From positions 1 to 61,783 of the forward strand of contig ATWA01000010.1 in NCBI GenBank assembly GCA_000421005.1: a stretch of DNA of 61,783 nt, in the 5' to 3' direction. This document shows, piece after piece, positions 24,883-33,151 of this stretch (the first letter of the stretch is position 1; each line of letters starts with the position of its first letter). Both the position numbers and the translations under genes were made by a program. The notes under the pieces were generated by a model. The model was not told the DNA's origin and ran no database searches. It saw only the letters and a list, made by a program, of their open reading frames with translations. The stretch is from Clostridiales bacterium NK3B98. Its GTDB lineage: Bacteria > Bacillota > Clostridia > Oscillospirales > Oscillospiraceae.

Positions 24883-26529
24883 TCATTCAAATTCCGGCAG
24901 CTTCATTCTGCCTACTGCCTCCATAAAGGCCAGAACTTCCACCGGAAGCGACTGCCACGGTTGATTTACCTTGCCCTGCCAGCGCACCACATAGCCTCCC
25001 TCGATGGGGGTAAAGCCATCCCGGTCACTGTGATAGAGGGTATAGGGGTCAGGGAACAGCACAAATTTGTCCGCATAGGGCTTAAAGCCAAAGGGGCAGG
25101 CGCTGGCACAGGCGCCGCAGTCATTACAGGGAGCGTCCAGATGCACCACCTTTTTGTCCAGCCCCTCCACCCGGAAGTTGGCGCGGTTGGGACATACGTC
25201 TACGCAGCTGCGGCACCGTCCGCAGGAGAAGGGGGGCGTTTGTACCGGTGCTTTTTTTGCAGCTTTCGGGCGAAAATGACTGTCTTCCATGAGATAATGC
25301 TCCAGAAGGGCGTTCAAAGCCGGGGCATTTACCCGGTTCTCCGGCACAACCCCTGCACATTTGCCCGCCAGCTTGGACAGGTTGGCATACCCGCCGGGCT
25401 TCAACAGCATGGTTGCCACGGTAATGGGGTAGATGCCTGCTGCATATAGACTCGCCACGCAGGTTTCGTCAGCGCCGCCGGAGAAGGAGATGGGCAGTTT
25501 GCCTTCCGTCGCTTCTGCCAGCATCGTAGAAGTAGACAGGGAAAGAGGAAACAAAGCCTTCCCGGACAGGTACATGGTGTCTCCGGGCAGCTCCCCGTTT
25601 TGGATTTTCACCGGGAAGGTGTTGGTCAGCTTGACCCCGAAGCGCAGTCCGCAGCGCTTTCCCGTCTCCATTAAGGCTTTCAGCATGGGAATTGCGTCCT
25701 GCTGCTTCATGTCATGTTGGAATTGCTCATGGTCAAATTGGATGTGGGTATACCCCAGAGTGTCCAGCATACTGCGGCAGGCGTCATAGCCCAACAGGGT
25801 TGGATTACACTTGATGTAAGTATGAAGTCCCTTCTCCTCCATCATATAGGCAGCAATGGCCTGAATCTGCTCCGGAGGACAGCCGTGCATGGTGGAGATG
25901 GTAACACTGTTGCTGATGCAGGGGGAAATAGCGTCGATATACGCCTCGTCCACCTGCTTCCATGTCTGTTCCTTTGCCTGGGCGATGCACTGCTGCCAGA
26001 AGGGAGAGCGGGATGCGTTCTTCATGGTCTCAATAAAGCCGTCCACCGCAGGACTCTGGATACCGGGCAGGTCATACCCCACAGAGAGATTGCATAAAAA
26101 TCCATCCGGGTCCCCAAGGGACAGCTCCTTGCTCAGCAGCTTCAGGGCGAGATAGCCTTTGATGTACTCCTGTGCCGCCTGCTCCGGGCTAAGCTCGGTA
26201 CTCCACTCCACGTTATAGCCCTCATCCGGGACGTAGATGCAGGGGCGCTGGATGCCCAGCTGCTCCCCCCAGAGAATCTGCACCGTCTTCAACTCGAAGA
26301 AGCGTCCGCCTCCGGCGTAGGCGGCTACCAGATTCTGGGCAAGCTGGGTGTGGGGGCCTGCGGCGGGGCCAACCACCGATTCCAGCCTTTTGCCAAACAG
26401 CTCCGGGCGGACAGCAGGCTGGGGAACAGGGATAGCCGGAACCCCAAAGATGGTTTTGTGGTGGTCATATTCCCACAATGCCTGCTCCAACAGAGATGGG
26501 AAGGAAATCTGTCTCATTTCAACACTCAT
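24883..26529 (-). CDS. YgfK-like iron-sulfur protein (putative selenate reductase subunit family)
   Basis: A 548-residue protein related to the N-terminal half of YgfK, the 1000-residue putative selenate reductase subunit. The first 420 residues look like a dihydroorotate dehydrogenase-type barrel: ELKTVQILWGEQLG, VTISTMHGCPPEQIQAIA, YIKCNPTLLGYD and ISFSGGADETCVASLYAAGI. Two 4Fe-4S motifs follow, CGRCRSCVDVCP and CNDCGACASACP. The glutamate-synthase-like flavoprotein half of full YgfK is missing, so electrons must be exchanged with another protein. In other bacteria YgfK clusters with molybdenum hydroxylases; none is in this window. The start at 26529 has AGGAGG. Confidence 0.85.
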   Translation of the reverse strand: MSVEMRQISFPSLLEQALWEYDHHKTIFGVPAIPVPQPAVRPELFGKRLESVVGPAAGPHTQLAQNLVAAYAGGGRFFELKTVQILWGEQLGIQRPCIYVPDEGYNVEWSTELSPEQAAQEYIKGYLALKLLSKELSLGDPDGFLCNLSVGYDLPGIQSPAVDGFIETMKNASRSPFWQQCIAQAKEQTWKQVDEAYIDAISPCISNSVTISTMHGCPPEQIQAIAAYMMEEKGLHTYIKCNPTLLGYDACRSMLDTLGYTHIQFDHEQFQHDMKQQDAIPMLKALMETGKRCGLRFGVKLTNTFPVKIQNGELPGDTMYLSGKALFPLSLSTSTMLAEATEGKLPISFSGGADETCVASLYAAGIYPITVATMLLKPGGYANLSKLAGKCAGVVPENRVNAPALNALLEHYLMEDSHFRPKAAKKAPVQTPPFSCGRCRSCVDVCPNRANFRVEGLDKKVVHLDAPCNDCGACASACPFGFKPYADKFVLFPDPYTLYHSDRDGFTPIEGGYVVRWQGKVNQPWQSLPVEVLAFMEAVGRMKLPEFE

Positions 26530-26567
26530 GGATGTAACCTCCTTGCCGAAGTAATAACAGCTTGCGG

Positions 26568-27482
26568 TCAGAGAATGCCGCCTTGCTGGAAAATGGACTG
26601 AAAAGACTGCTGGGCAAACTGGCGCACTGCCTGTTCATAGGTATCCGCCGCACGGGTGAACGCGATTCCCTGAGGAGTGAGGCTGGTTTTGCCGCCCCCT
26701 CGTCCCCCCTGTCGGCGCTGCACCACAGGATAACCCAGCTCCCGTTCCAAGCGGTTGAGCAAGTTCCACGCCTTACCCACAGAGAGCTGCATCATCCCGC
26801 AGGCTTGCCGCAGGTTTTCCGTGTCGGACAATAGATAGAGCAGTAACTTTACCCGGGCGTCATAGAACACTGTATCCCTGCCAATTCCAAGGTGGAGTAC
26901 CGGCTGAACCAGTGTGGCGCTGTGTATGCGGGCGTTTTGGTCCAGGTTTCCTTCGTCCCGGACGCTTTGCAGAATCCCCTCGTCCGCCACCTCCACCCAC
27001 TGACGTTGCAGACCGTGCAGCGCCCCGCGCAGCCCTTCCCTCCCATGATAGTCAGAAATAGCAGGAAAAGTAGAAGCTGACAGGACAATGGGGTGTCCGC
27101 TTTTGCCGTTGCAGGAGGGGATAACTACCTCATGTTCTCTTTCCAGCAGGCGTAGAATGGTGTCAGCGGTGAAAAATGGCATATTCACCGGTGTATAGAC
27201 CACCCGGTCCGCTTTTCCGCTGAGAAAACGCAGCCCCTGAACCACCGCCTGGATGGGCTCGCTGGCTTCACAGCGAAGAAAGATAACCCCCGCATCTGCC
27301 AGATTTGCACGGATGTCTTCATCGTTTTCGCCTGTGAGCACTACCGTGGGAAAGATGTCCGCCTGCCGATAGGTCAGTACCACCCGGCGCAGGGCGGAGA
27401 TGGAGCCGGCAATGGAAAGGGGGTGTTCCCATTCTGAGGCAGCGGCTTCAATCAGACCCGCCACGCTGCCCATCCGTTCCAT
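26568..27482 (-). CDS. Degenerate MobA/MocA-like domain fused to ModE-type DNA-binding domain
   Basis: A 304-residue two-domain protein. Residues 1-190 keep the fold of MocA/MobA nucleotidyltransferases (SALRRVVLTYRQA, VVIPSCNGKSGHPIVLS) but lack the catalytic motifs: LAAGxSxRMG reads IEAAASEWEHP, GDMP reads VNMP, and GDxGxR reads GREGLR. Residues 200-304 are a ModE-like winged helix (LRQACGMMQLSVGKAWNLLN, then RRQGGRGGGKTSLTPQG). It is therefore probably a regulator with a nucleotide- or cofactor-sensing pseudoenzyme domain. It is the first gene of the YgfK/CobW/DUF362/Lar operon. ATG 27482 is preferred over two upstream GTG codons because of GGGAGG spacing. Confidence 0.82.
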   Translation of the reverse strand: MERMGSVAGLIEAAASEWEHPLSIAGSISALRRVVLTYRQADIFPTVVLTGENDEDIRANLADAGVIFLRCEASEPIQAVVQGLRFLSGKADRVVYTPVNMPFFTADTILRLLEREHEVVIPSCNGKSGHPIVLSASTFPAISDYHGREGLRGALHGLQRQWVEVADEGILQSVRDEGNLDQNARIHSATLVQPVLHLGIGRDTVFYDARVKLLLYLLSDTENLRQACGMMQLSVGKAWNLLNRLERELGYPVVQRRQGGRGGGKTSLTPQGIAFTRAADTYEQAVRQFAQQSFQSIFQQGGIL

Positions 27483-27522
27483 TGGCACCACCTCCCAGCA
27501 CTTTAGATAACTCTCTTTAAAA

Positions 27523-27551
27523 AGTATAGCACAAGATATACCGCTTCACAA
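27523..27551 (-). promoter_or_regulatory. Promoter of ModE-fusion / YgfK / Lar operon
   Basis: On the minus strand TTGTGA (27551-27546), 17 bases, TATACT (27528-27523), about 40 bases before the first gene. A product of that gene could bind here; I see no clear ModE-box palindrome. Confidence 0.6.
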
Positions 27552-27603
27552 TCCCTACAAAGGCACATTGTGATATTTTTTTGGCAGACAGGGTAAGGAA
27601 GAA

Positions 27604-27632
27604 TTGCGCTTTTGAAGGATCTGTTATATAAT
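27604..27632 (+). promoter_or_regulatory. Promoter of GH43 gene
   Basis: TTGCGC (27604-27609), 17 bases, perfect TATAAT (27627-27632). Confidence 0.7.
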
Positions 27633-27687
27633 GTCACTGGCTGGGAGTTCCTACTGACCTTACGGATGAGTGAAAAGAGGTTTCGCA

Positions 27688-29151
27688 ATGAAGACAAAAC
27701 AGGCATTTAACCCCTATCTTCCCTCCTGGGAATATGTCCCGGATGCAGAGCCCCACATTGTGGACGGCCGTGTTTATATTTACGGCTCTCATGACCTGTT
27801 TGACGGATTGAATTTCTGTCTGGGTGACTATGTGTGCTGGTCCGCCCCGGTGGATGATCTGGGCAACTGGACCTATCACGGCTGCATCTACAAGCGGGAA
27901 CAGGACCCGGCTGCCCCTAAGGTCCGCCTCACCAACGGCCTTGCCGCACCGGATATGGTGGTGGGCGACGACGGGCGGTATTATCTCTACTATTTCATGG
28001 GCGGCACAAAGATGATCTCCATCGCCGTGTGCGACCAGCCTGCGGGCAAGTACGAGTTCTACGGCTACGTCTCCTATCAGGACGGAACACCCATCGGCAA
28101 GCGGGGAGAGCCCTTCCAGTTTGACCCCGGCTGCCTGAAGGATGACGACGGACGGATTTATCTCTACACCGGCTTTGCCTTCGGCGGCAATCCCATTTTG
28201 CTGGACGGCTCCAAGCCCACCACCGAAGGCCCTATGGTCTTTGAGCTGGACCCCAGGGATATGAAGACGGTGATCTCCGGGGATGAGCTGAAGTACATCG
28301 GCGTGCTCACCGGGGAAGCGGCAAAGGGTACCCCTTATGAGGCACAGCCCTTTGGCGAGGCCAGCTCCATGCGGAAGTTCGACGGACGCTATTACTTCAT
28401 CTATTCCTCCCTGAACAGCCATAACCTGTGCTATGCCGTATCTGACAGCCCGGTGGAGGGCTTTGAATACGGCGGCGTGCTGGTGAGCTGCGGTGACATC
28501 GGTCTTCCCGGTGTGCCAGACACCGAGCACGCCCGGATGGACACGGGAAACACCCACGGCTCCCTGATTGAGATTGAAGGGCGACACTACATCTTCTATC
28601 ACCGCCACTCCAACCGGAAGCAGTCCTCCCGTCAGGCCTGCGCCGAGGAGATCCGCTTTGAGGACGGGAAGTTCTATCAGGCTGAGATGACCTCCTGCGG
28701 ACTGAATGGCGGCGTGCTGGACGGCGTGGGTCACTATCCCGCCTATATCGCCTGCAACGTATACGGCACCGACGGCACCCGGTTCATGTCCATGATCAAA
28801 TACCGCAGAGGGATGAGCCCCTTCCTCACTCAGAAGGGAGCAGACCGGGAGTGCGGACCGGATCAGTATGTGTCCAACTTCTGCACCGGCTGCACCGTGG
28901 GATTCAAGTATTTTGACCTGCGGGAGACCCGGGGTATTTCCATCCGTTTACAGGGCTATGGCAACTGCACCGTCACCATCCGCACACAGGAGCGGGGCGG
29001 GGATGTGATCTGCCGTATTCCGGTGAAAACCTGCCGTACCTATGCCGACTTTGTGGGCGAGATTCCCGCAGGTTTGGGTGAAAAAGAGGCGCTGTACTTC
29101 TCCATCGAGGGCAAAGGCACCTTTGACTTTATCAGCTTTGACTTGAAGTAA
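27688..29151 (+). CDS. GH43-family glycoside hydrolase
   Basis: A 487-residue cytoplasmic (no signal peptide) family 43 enzyme, probably acting on xylo- or arabino-oligosaccharides; exact specificity is unclear. The five-blade propeller covers residues 10-320. The general base position reads DAEPHIVDGRVYIYGSHD, with Glu where classic GH43 enzymes have Asp-Pro. APDMVVGDDGRYYLYY holds the pKa-modulating Asp, and the acid is likely the Glu in FGEASSMRKFDG. A C-terminal domain of about 130 residues (LQGYGNCTVTI) resembles a beta-sandwich carbohydrate-binding module. ATG 27688 follows AGAGG. Confidence 0.88.
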   Translation: MKTKQAFNPYLPSWEYVPDAEPHIVDGRVYIYGSHDLFDGLNFCLGDYVCWSAPVDDLGNWTYHGCIYKREQDPAAPKVRLTNGLAAPDMVVGDDGRYYLYYFMGGTKMISIAVCDQPAGKYEFYGYVSYQDGTPIGKRGEPFQFDPGCLKDDDGRIYLYTGFAFGGNPILLDGSKPTTEGPMVFELDPRDMKTVISGDELKYIGVLTGEAAKGTPYEAQPFGEASSMRKFDGRYYFIYSSLNSHNLCYAVSDSPVEGFEYGGVLVSCGDIGLPGVPDTEHARMDTGNTHGSLIEIEGRHYIFYHRHSNRKQSSRQACAEEIRFEDGKFYQAEMTSCGLNGGVLDGVGHYPAYIACNVYGTDGTRFMSMIKYRRGMSPFLTQKGADRECGPDQYVSNFCTGCTVGFKYFDLRETRGISIRLQGYGNCTVTIRTQERGGDVICRIPVKTCRTYADFVGEIPAGLGEKEALYFSIEGKGTFDFISFDLK

Positions 29152-29156
29152 TCTAT

Positions 29157-29310
29157 TACTCCGGCAAGTAAATCATCGTATCCCACTTAAAACCGTGATC
29201 CAGCCGGAGTAATAAGTGCCATGTTTTGCGCTTGCCCCGTAGGGGGCGAGCAAAACGGAATAAAACTCTGTTATTACTGGGGGAATTGTTTTATTGCCCC
29301 AGTAATAACC
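29157..29310 (+). repeat. Three nested inverted repeats in the GH43-GH78 gap
   Basis: ATTACTCCGGC (from 29157) pairs with GCCGGAGTAAT (to about 29211) across a 30-base loop. GTTTTGC...GCAAAAC (29222-29256) encloses CTTGCCCC/GGGGCGAG. GTTATTACTGGGG (29270-29282) pairs perfectly with CCCCAGTAATAAC (29297-29309). The first and third share an ATTACT core. The last ends only 22 bases before the GH78 start and its ribosome site. They may be a terminator, an RNA switch or operator sites; no long T-run follows any of them. Confidence 0.7.
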
Positions 29311-29330
29311 TTCCTGAGGAGGATACCTGC

Positions 29331-30884
29331 TTGAAGCTTATCAGTATCATCGAAAACTTTCAGCCGAAGTGTGATGCCCGGCTGTTGCGGCGGGCGGAGG
29401 AATTGACCCCTTCCCTGCTCCATGACACCGTTCAGCCTGTCTCTGTTCGGCTGCTGACCCTGCCCGATGGTGACGGGGATATGGTCTTCTCTCCGGAGCG
29501 ATTGCCGGAGTATGCCCTTCGTCCGGGTCGGCGCATGATTCTGGATTTCGGCACCCACATGGTGGGAAGGTTCTCCCTGTCTCTGGGCTATGCCGGGAGC
29601 CACCCCGACGCCCCTGCTTTTCTCTCCCTTCGCTTTGCCGAGGTGTGGCATGAGCTGTGGGAGGACAGCGGCGACTATCAGGGCTGGCTGTCCAAAAGCT
29701 GGATTCAGCAGGAGCAGCTTCATGTGGATGTCCTCCCCGGGGAAGTGACCCTCCCCCGGCGGTACGCCTTCCGGTATGTTTTGATTACCGTGGAGGATAC
29801 CTCTCCCAAGTATCAGCTGGTAGTCAAAAAGGCAACTTGTCTGACAGAAAGCGCAGTCCGTTTCTCCGATGTTGCCCCCCTGCACACCGGAGATGCCATG
29901 CTGGACAAACTGGATCAGGTCAGTCTTCGTACCCTTGCCAACTGTATGCAGAAGGTATTTGAGGACGGTCCCAAGCGTGACCGTCGGCTGTGGACTGGGG
30001 ATTTGCGCTTGCAGGCGCTGACCAACTATGTGAGCTTTCAGAGAAATGATCTGGTAAAACGGTGTCTCTACCTCTTTGCCGCTTCACGGTTCCCGGATGG
30101 GCGGGTGAGCGCCGCCCTGTTCACCGAACCGGAACCAGAGGCGGACGACACCTGCCTGTTTGATTACAGTCTGTTCTTCGTCAATGCGCTGGACGAGTAT
30201 CTGAACCATGAGAATGACGGCGAGACGCTGAACGACCTCTATCCCATTGCCATGGAGCAGCTGGCGTATGCCGTTGGACAGTGCGGCGACGACGGGATTC
30301 TCTCTCCAACTGCCACAGGCAGCGCCTTTATCGACTGGGCGGAGGGGCTGGACCGTCAGGCCTGCGCTCAGGGCGTATTGCTTTGTGCGTTGGACTCTGG
30401 TATCTCTCTCGCCCGCCGCAAGGGGGAGGACGCTCAGGCTTCTGAGCTGGAGGGGCAGCGTGCCCGGCTGGCCGCCGCTGCCAGAGCCAAATTCTGGGAC
30501 GAGGGCCGGCGGTGCTTCTCGGTAGATGGTCAATGTGCCATCGCCACACAGGTTTGGATGATACTCTCTGACGTTTCCACCCGTGAAGAAGCGGCAGATA
30601 TTCTCTCCCGTCCGCTGGAGGCTTGGGACAGCATTCCCATGGTCACCCCGTATATGCACCACTACTATGTGGCGGCGCTGCTGCATGCCGGGTTAAAGCA
30701 GCAGGCGTTGGAGCACATGAAGGCATACTGGGGCAGTATGCTGGACTATGGAGCGGATACCTTCTGGGAGGCGTGGAATCCGGACGATCCCAAGGGTTCG
30801 CCTTACAATTCCACCATGGTAAACAGCTACTGCCACGCATGGAGCTGTACCCCCGCCTATTTGATTCGCACTTATTTTGCATGA
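29331..30884 (+). CDS. GH78-like alpha-L-rhamnosidase family protein
   Basis: A 517-residue protein with an N-terminal beta-rich region (about 1-170) and a six-hairpin (alpha/alpha)6 catalytic barrel. EDGPKRDRRLWTGDLRLQ (about residues 205-222) matches the conserved DGPKRDR...GD block of alpha-L-rhamnosidases, and FWEAWNPDDPKGSPYNS near the C-terminus is also typical. It is shorter than classical GH78 enzymes because extra N-terminal modules are missing. It has no signal peptide, suggesting intracellular action on oligosaccharides. The start is TTG 29331, eight bases after GAGGAGG; no in-frame ATG lies nearby. It probably works with the GH43 gene upstream. Confidence 0.82.
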   Translation: MKLISIIENFQPKCDARLLRRAEELTPSLLHDTVQPVSVRLLTLPDGDGDMVFSPERLPEYALRPGRRMILDFGTHMVGRFSLSLGYAGSHPDAPAFLSLRFAEVWHELWEDSGDYQGWLSKSWIQQEQLHVDVLPGEVTLPRRYAFRYVLITVEDTSPKYQLVVKKATCLTESAVRFSDVAPLHTGDAMLDKLDQVSLRTLANCMQKVFEDGPKRDRRLWTGDLRLQALTNYVSFQRNDLVKRCLYLFAASRFPDGRVSAALFTEPEPEADDTCLFDYSLFFVNALDEYLNHENDGETLNDLYPIAMEQLAYAVGQCGDDGILSPTATGSAFIDWAEGLDRQACAQGVLLCALDSGISLARRKGEDAQASELEGQRARLAAAARAKFWDEGRRCFSVDGQCAIATQVWMILSDVSTREEAADILSRPLEAWDSIPMVTPYMHHYYVAALLHAGLKQQALEHMKAYWGSMLDYGADTFWEAWNPDDPKGSPYNSTMVNSYCHAWSCTPAYLIRTYFA

Positions 30885-30885
30885 C

Positions 30886-30923
30886 AAAAAGCCTTGGAGA
30901 ATCGTTTTTCTCCAAGGCTTTTT
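30886..30923. terminator. Bidirectional terminator GH78 / Shango operon
   Basis: AAAAAGCCTTGGAGAA and TTCTCCAAGGCTTTTTT form a long stem with A and T runs on both sides, between convergent genes. Confidence 0.9.
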
Positions 30924-30925
30924 TG

Positions 30926-33151
30926 CTACCCCCAGCTCAAAATCCGCTCCCGAAGGCCGTCTAAGTCCAGTACGCCAAGGGCAAAGCCTTTTCGCACCAG
31001 CTCCGGGGGGAGGTATTCGTCGTATTTGTCAAACAATGGCAGCTCGCCGGGGTAGACCAGCTCCAAGGGGTCAATGGGCTTTTGAATTTCCTCCCGAATG
31101 ACCTGAAAGAAGGTCTTCTCGTCTGCGTTCATGGTGAACTGCATGAAATAGGGGCGGGCGGAGTCAAAGCTGCCCAGTCCAAGGCGCTGTTTGCACTTGA
31201 TCTTTAAAAAGCGCTCAAAGGCGAGGAAGGCATAGGTACCCACCCAGGGCAGCAGACACCACATCTTTCCACCCAGACAGATCAGATTTTTTTCCGCCGC
31301 ACCGGAGTGGGAGGCAGTATAACGGGCCTGTTGCAGGCGGGCAACGGCGTTTTTCATCAGATAGGGGTAGGTCCAGTCCTCTGAAAGCACCAACCGCATT
31401 CGTTCCAGAATTTTGGTATGCAGATCACCGGGACACTCCCCAAAATAGGCGGGGACGCTGCCTTTCACCTGTTTGCAGTAGACCAGATGACGCTTGTGGT
31501 CGATGTCCAGCACCTCCCAGACATGACCGGCAATGGCCACCTTTTCCCCCACCGGGGGTGGGGAAACCACCGTTCCCAGCTCCTGGGTCTCACAGCGGAC
31601 GGTGTATTCCTCGCTCTCCACAAATACCCCGTAGAACTTGAAGGAGTTCACCACCCGCTCCCCTGCCAGTCCTACAATCAGTCCACCCTGTTCGGTGGTC
31701 TGGATGTGGTCGGTTTCGATTAGATGGCGGAGCAGCACCTTGTAGTCCTCCTGGGTAATCCGGTGGAAATAGTGCAGGCTGAGCACCCGTTCCGCCAGCG
31801 CCCGGGGGGAAAGCTCTCCGCAGGAAGACAGCGTAGACATGGTCTGATGATAGAGCAGACTAAAGGGCAGACGGTTCAGACGGGGCGGTTCCACCCAGCG
31901 CTCCTCCAGATAGAGCTGCACCAGCGCAATGCCTTGCAGCAGTTTCCACGGGATGGTGGTGGGCATCATGGCCCGCACCTCCGGCTCGTCCTCCCGAATG
32001 ACAAACCACATCTCCGCCGGGGCTTCCCGCCGTCCGGTGCGGCCCATCCGTTGGAGGAAGGAGGAAACCGTCCACGGTGCGTCAATCTGAAAGGCTCGCT
32101 CCAATCTGCCGATGTCGATGCCCAGCTCCAGTGTTGAGGTGGTCACCGTGGTCATGCACTGGCTCTCGTCCTTCATCACGCCCTCCGCTGTCTCCCGGTA
32201 GGAGGCAGAGAGGTTGCCGTGGTGGATGAGAAAGCGGTCCGGCTGGTGCTGCCGCTCGCAGTAGCGCCGCAGGGTAGTAGTCACCGCCTCACATTCCTCC
32301 CGGGAGTTGACAAAGACCAGACATTTCTTCCCTCTGGTATGCTCATAGATATAGCCGATGCCCGGGTCAGCGTTGGCAGGAGCGTCGTCGGTTTTCTCCG
32401 CAAGGGCAGGGAGATAATCTGTCACCTCTCTCCCCTCTGCCGCCTGCACGTCCTTTACATAGAAATGCTCCATGCTCAGCCGCCACTTGGCGCCCTGCGC
32501 TTTAATTTTGGGAATGAGGGTTTGCCGCCCGGTGCCCAAAGACAGGAACGCTCCCGTTCCCTCCGGGTCACCCACGGTAGCGGACAGTCCAATGCGCCGG
32601 GGATTCACCCCTGCCAGCCTGCTGAGACGTTCGATCAGGCACAGGGTTTGTCCGCCCCGGTCGCCACGAAGGAGAGAATGCACCTCGTCAATCACGATAT
32701 ACCGCAAATCATGAAACAGCCGGGGATTGGCGGCGTGTTTGTGGAGCAGCAGCGCCTCCAAGGACTCCGGGGTGATCTGCAAGATACCGGAGGGGTGCTT
32801 CATCAGCTTTTCTTTATGGCTTTGGGCCACATCACCATGCCAGTGCCAGACGGGGATATCCGCCTCATAGCACAAGTCGGTAAGCCGGGAAAACTGGTCG
32901 TTAATCAGCGCCTTTAACGGTCCGATATAGATGCAGCCCACTGAGGAGGGCGGGTCCCGGAAAAACTGGGTGATGATGGGGAAAAAGGCCGCTTCCGTCT
33001 TGCCAGAGGCGGTAGAGGCGGTGAGCAGCAGGTTTTCATCGGTATTGAAGATCACCTCTGCCGCCGCTACCTGAATGCCCCGCAGGCTTTGCCAGCCGTT
33101 GCGGTAGATGTAGTCCTGTACAAAGGGGGCATACTGTTCAAATGTGTTCAT
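30926..33151 (-). CDS. DEAD/DEAH-box helicase, Shango SngC-like
   Basis: A 741-residue superfamily 2 helicase. Motif I is TASGKTE (residues 46-52), motif II is DEVH (155-158), SATVGDPEG is motif III, and RMGRTGRRE is motif VI near residue 370. Upstream parts include GGQTLCLIERL. The C-terminal 350 residues carry an Lhr/BrxHI-like region with a winged-helix segment. In family terms it resembles BREX-type helicases and the SngC subunit of the Shango anti-phage system. Its start codon overlaps the stop of the ATPase gene as ATGA, so the two are translationally coupled. The Shango label rests on three-gene architecture, not on a database match. Confidence 0.82.
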   Translation of the reverse strand: MNTFEQYAPFVQDYIYRNGWQSLRGIQVAAAEVIFNTDENLLLTASTASGKTEAAFFPIITQFFRDPPSSVGCIYIGPLKALINDQFSRLTDLCYEADIPVWHWHGDVAQSHKEKLMKHPSGILQITPESLEALLLHKHAANPRLFHDLRYIVIDEVHSLLRGDRGGQTLCLIERLSRLAGVNPRRIGLSATVGDPEGTGAFLSLGTGRQTLIPKIKAQGAKWRLSMEHFYVKDVQAAEGREVTDYLPALAEKTDDAPANADPGIGYIYEHTRGKKCLVFVNSREECEAVTTTLRRYCERQHQPDRFLIHHGNLSASYRETAEGVMKDESQCMTTVTTSTLELGIDIGRLERAFQIDAPWTVSSFLQRMGRTGRREAPAEMWFVIREDEPEVRAMMPTTIPWKLLQGIALVQLYLEERWVEPPRLNRLPFSLLYHQTMSTLSSCGELSPRALAERVLSLHYFHRITQEDYKVLLRHLIETDHIQTTEQGGLIVGLAGERVVNSFKFYGVFVESEEYTVRCETQELGTVVSPPPVGEKVAIAGHVWEVLDIDHKRHLVYCKQVKGSVPAYFGECPGDLHTKILERMRLVLSEDWTYPYLMKNAVARLQQARYTASHSGAAEKNLICLGGKMWCLLPWVGTYAFLAFERFLKIKCKQRLGLGSFDSARPYFMQFTMNADEKTFFQVIREEIQKPIDPLELVYPGELPLFDKYDEYLPPELVRKGFALGVLDLDGLRERILSWG

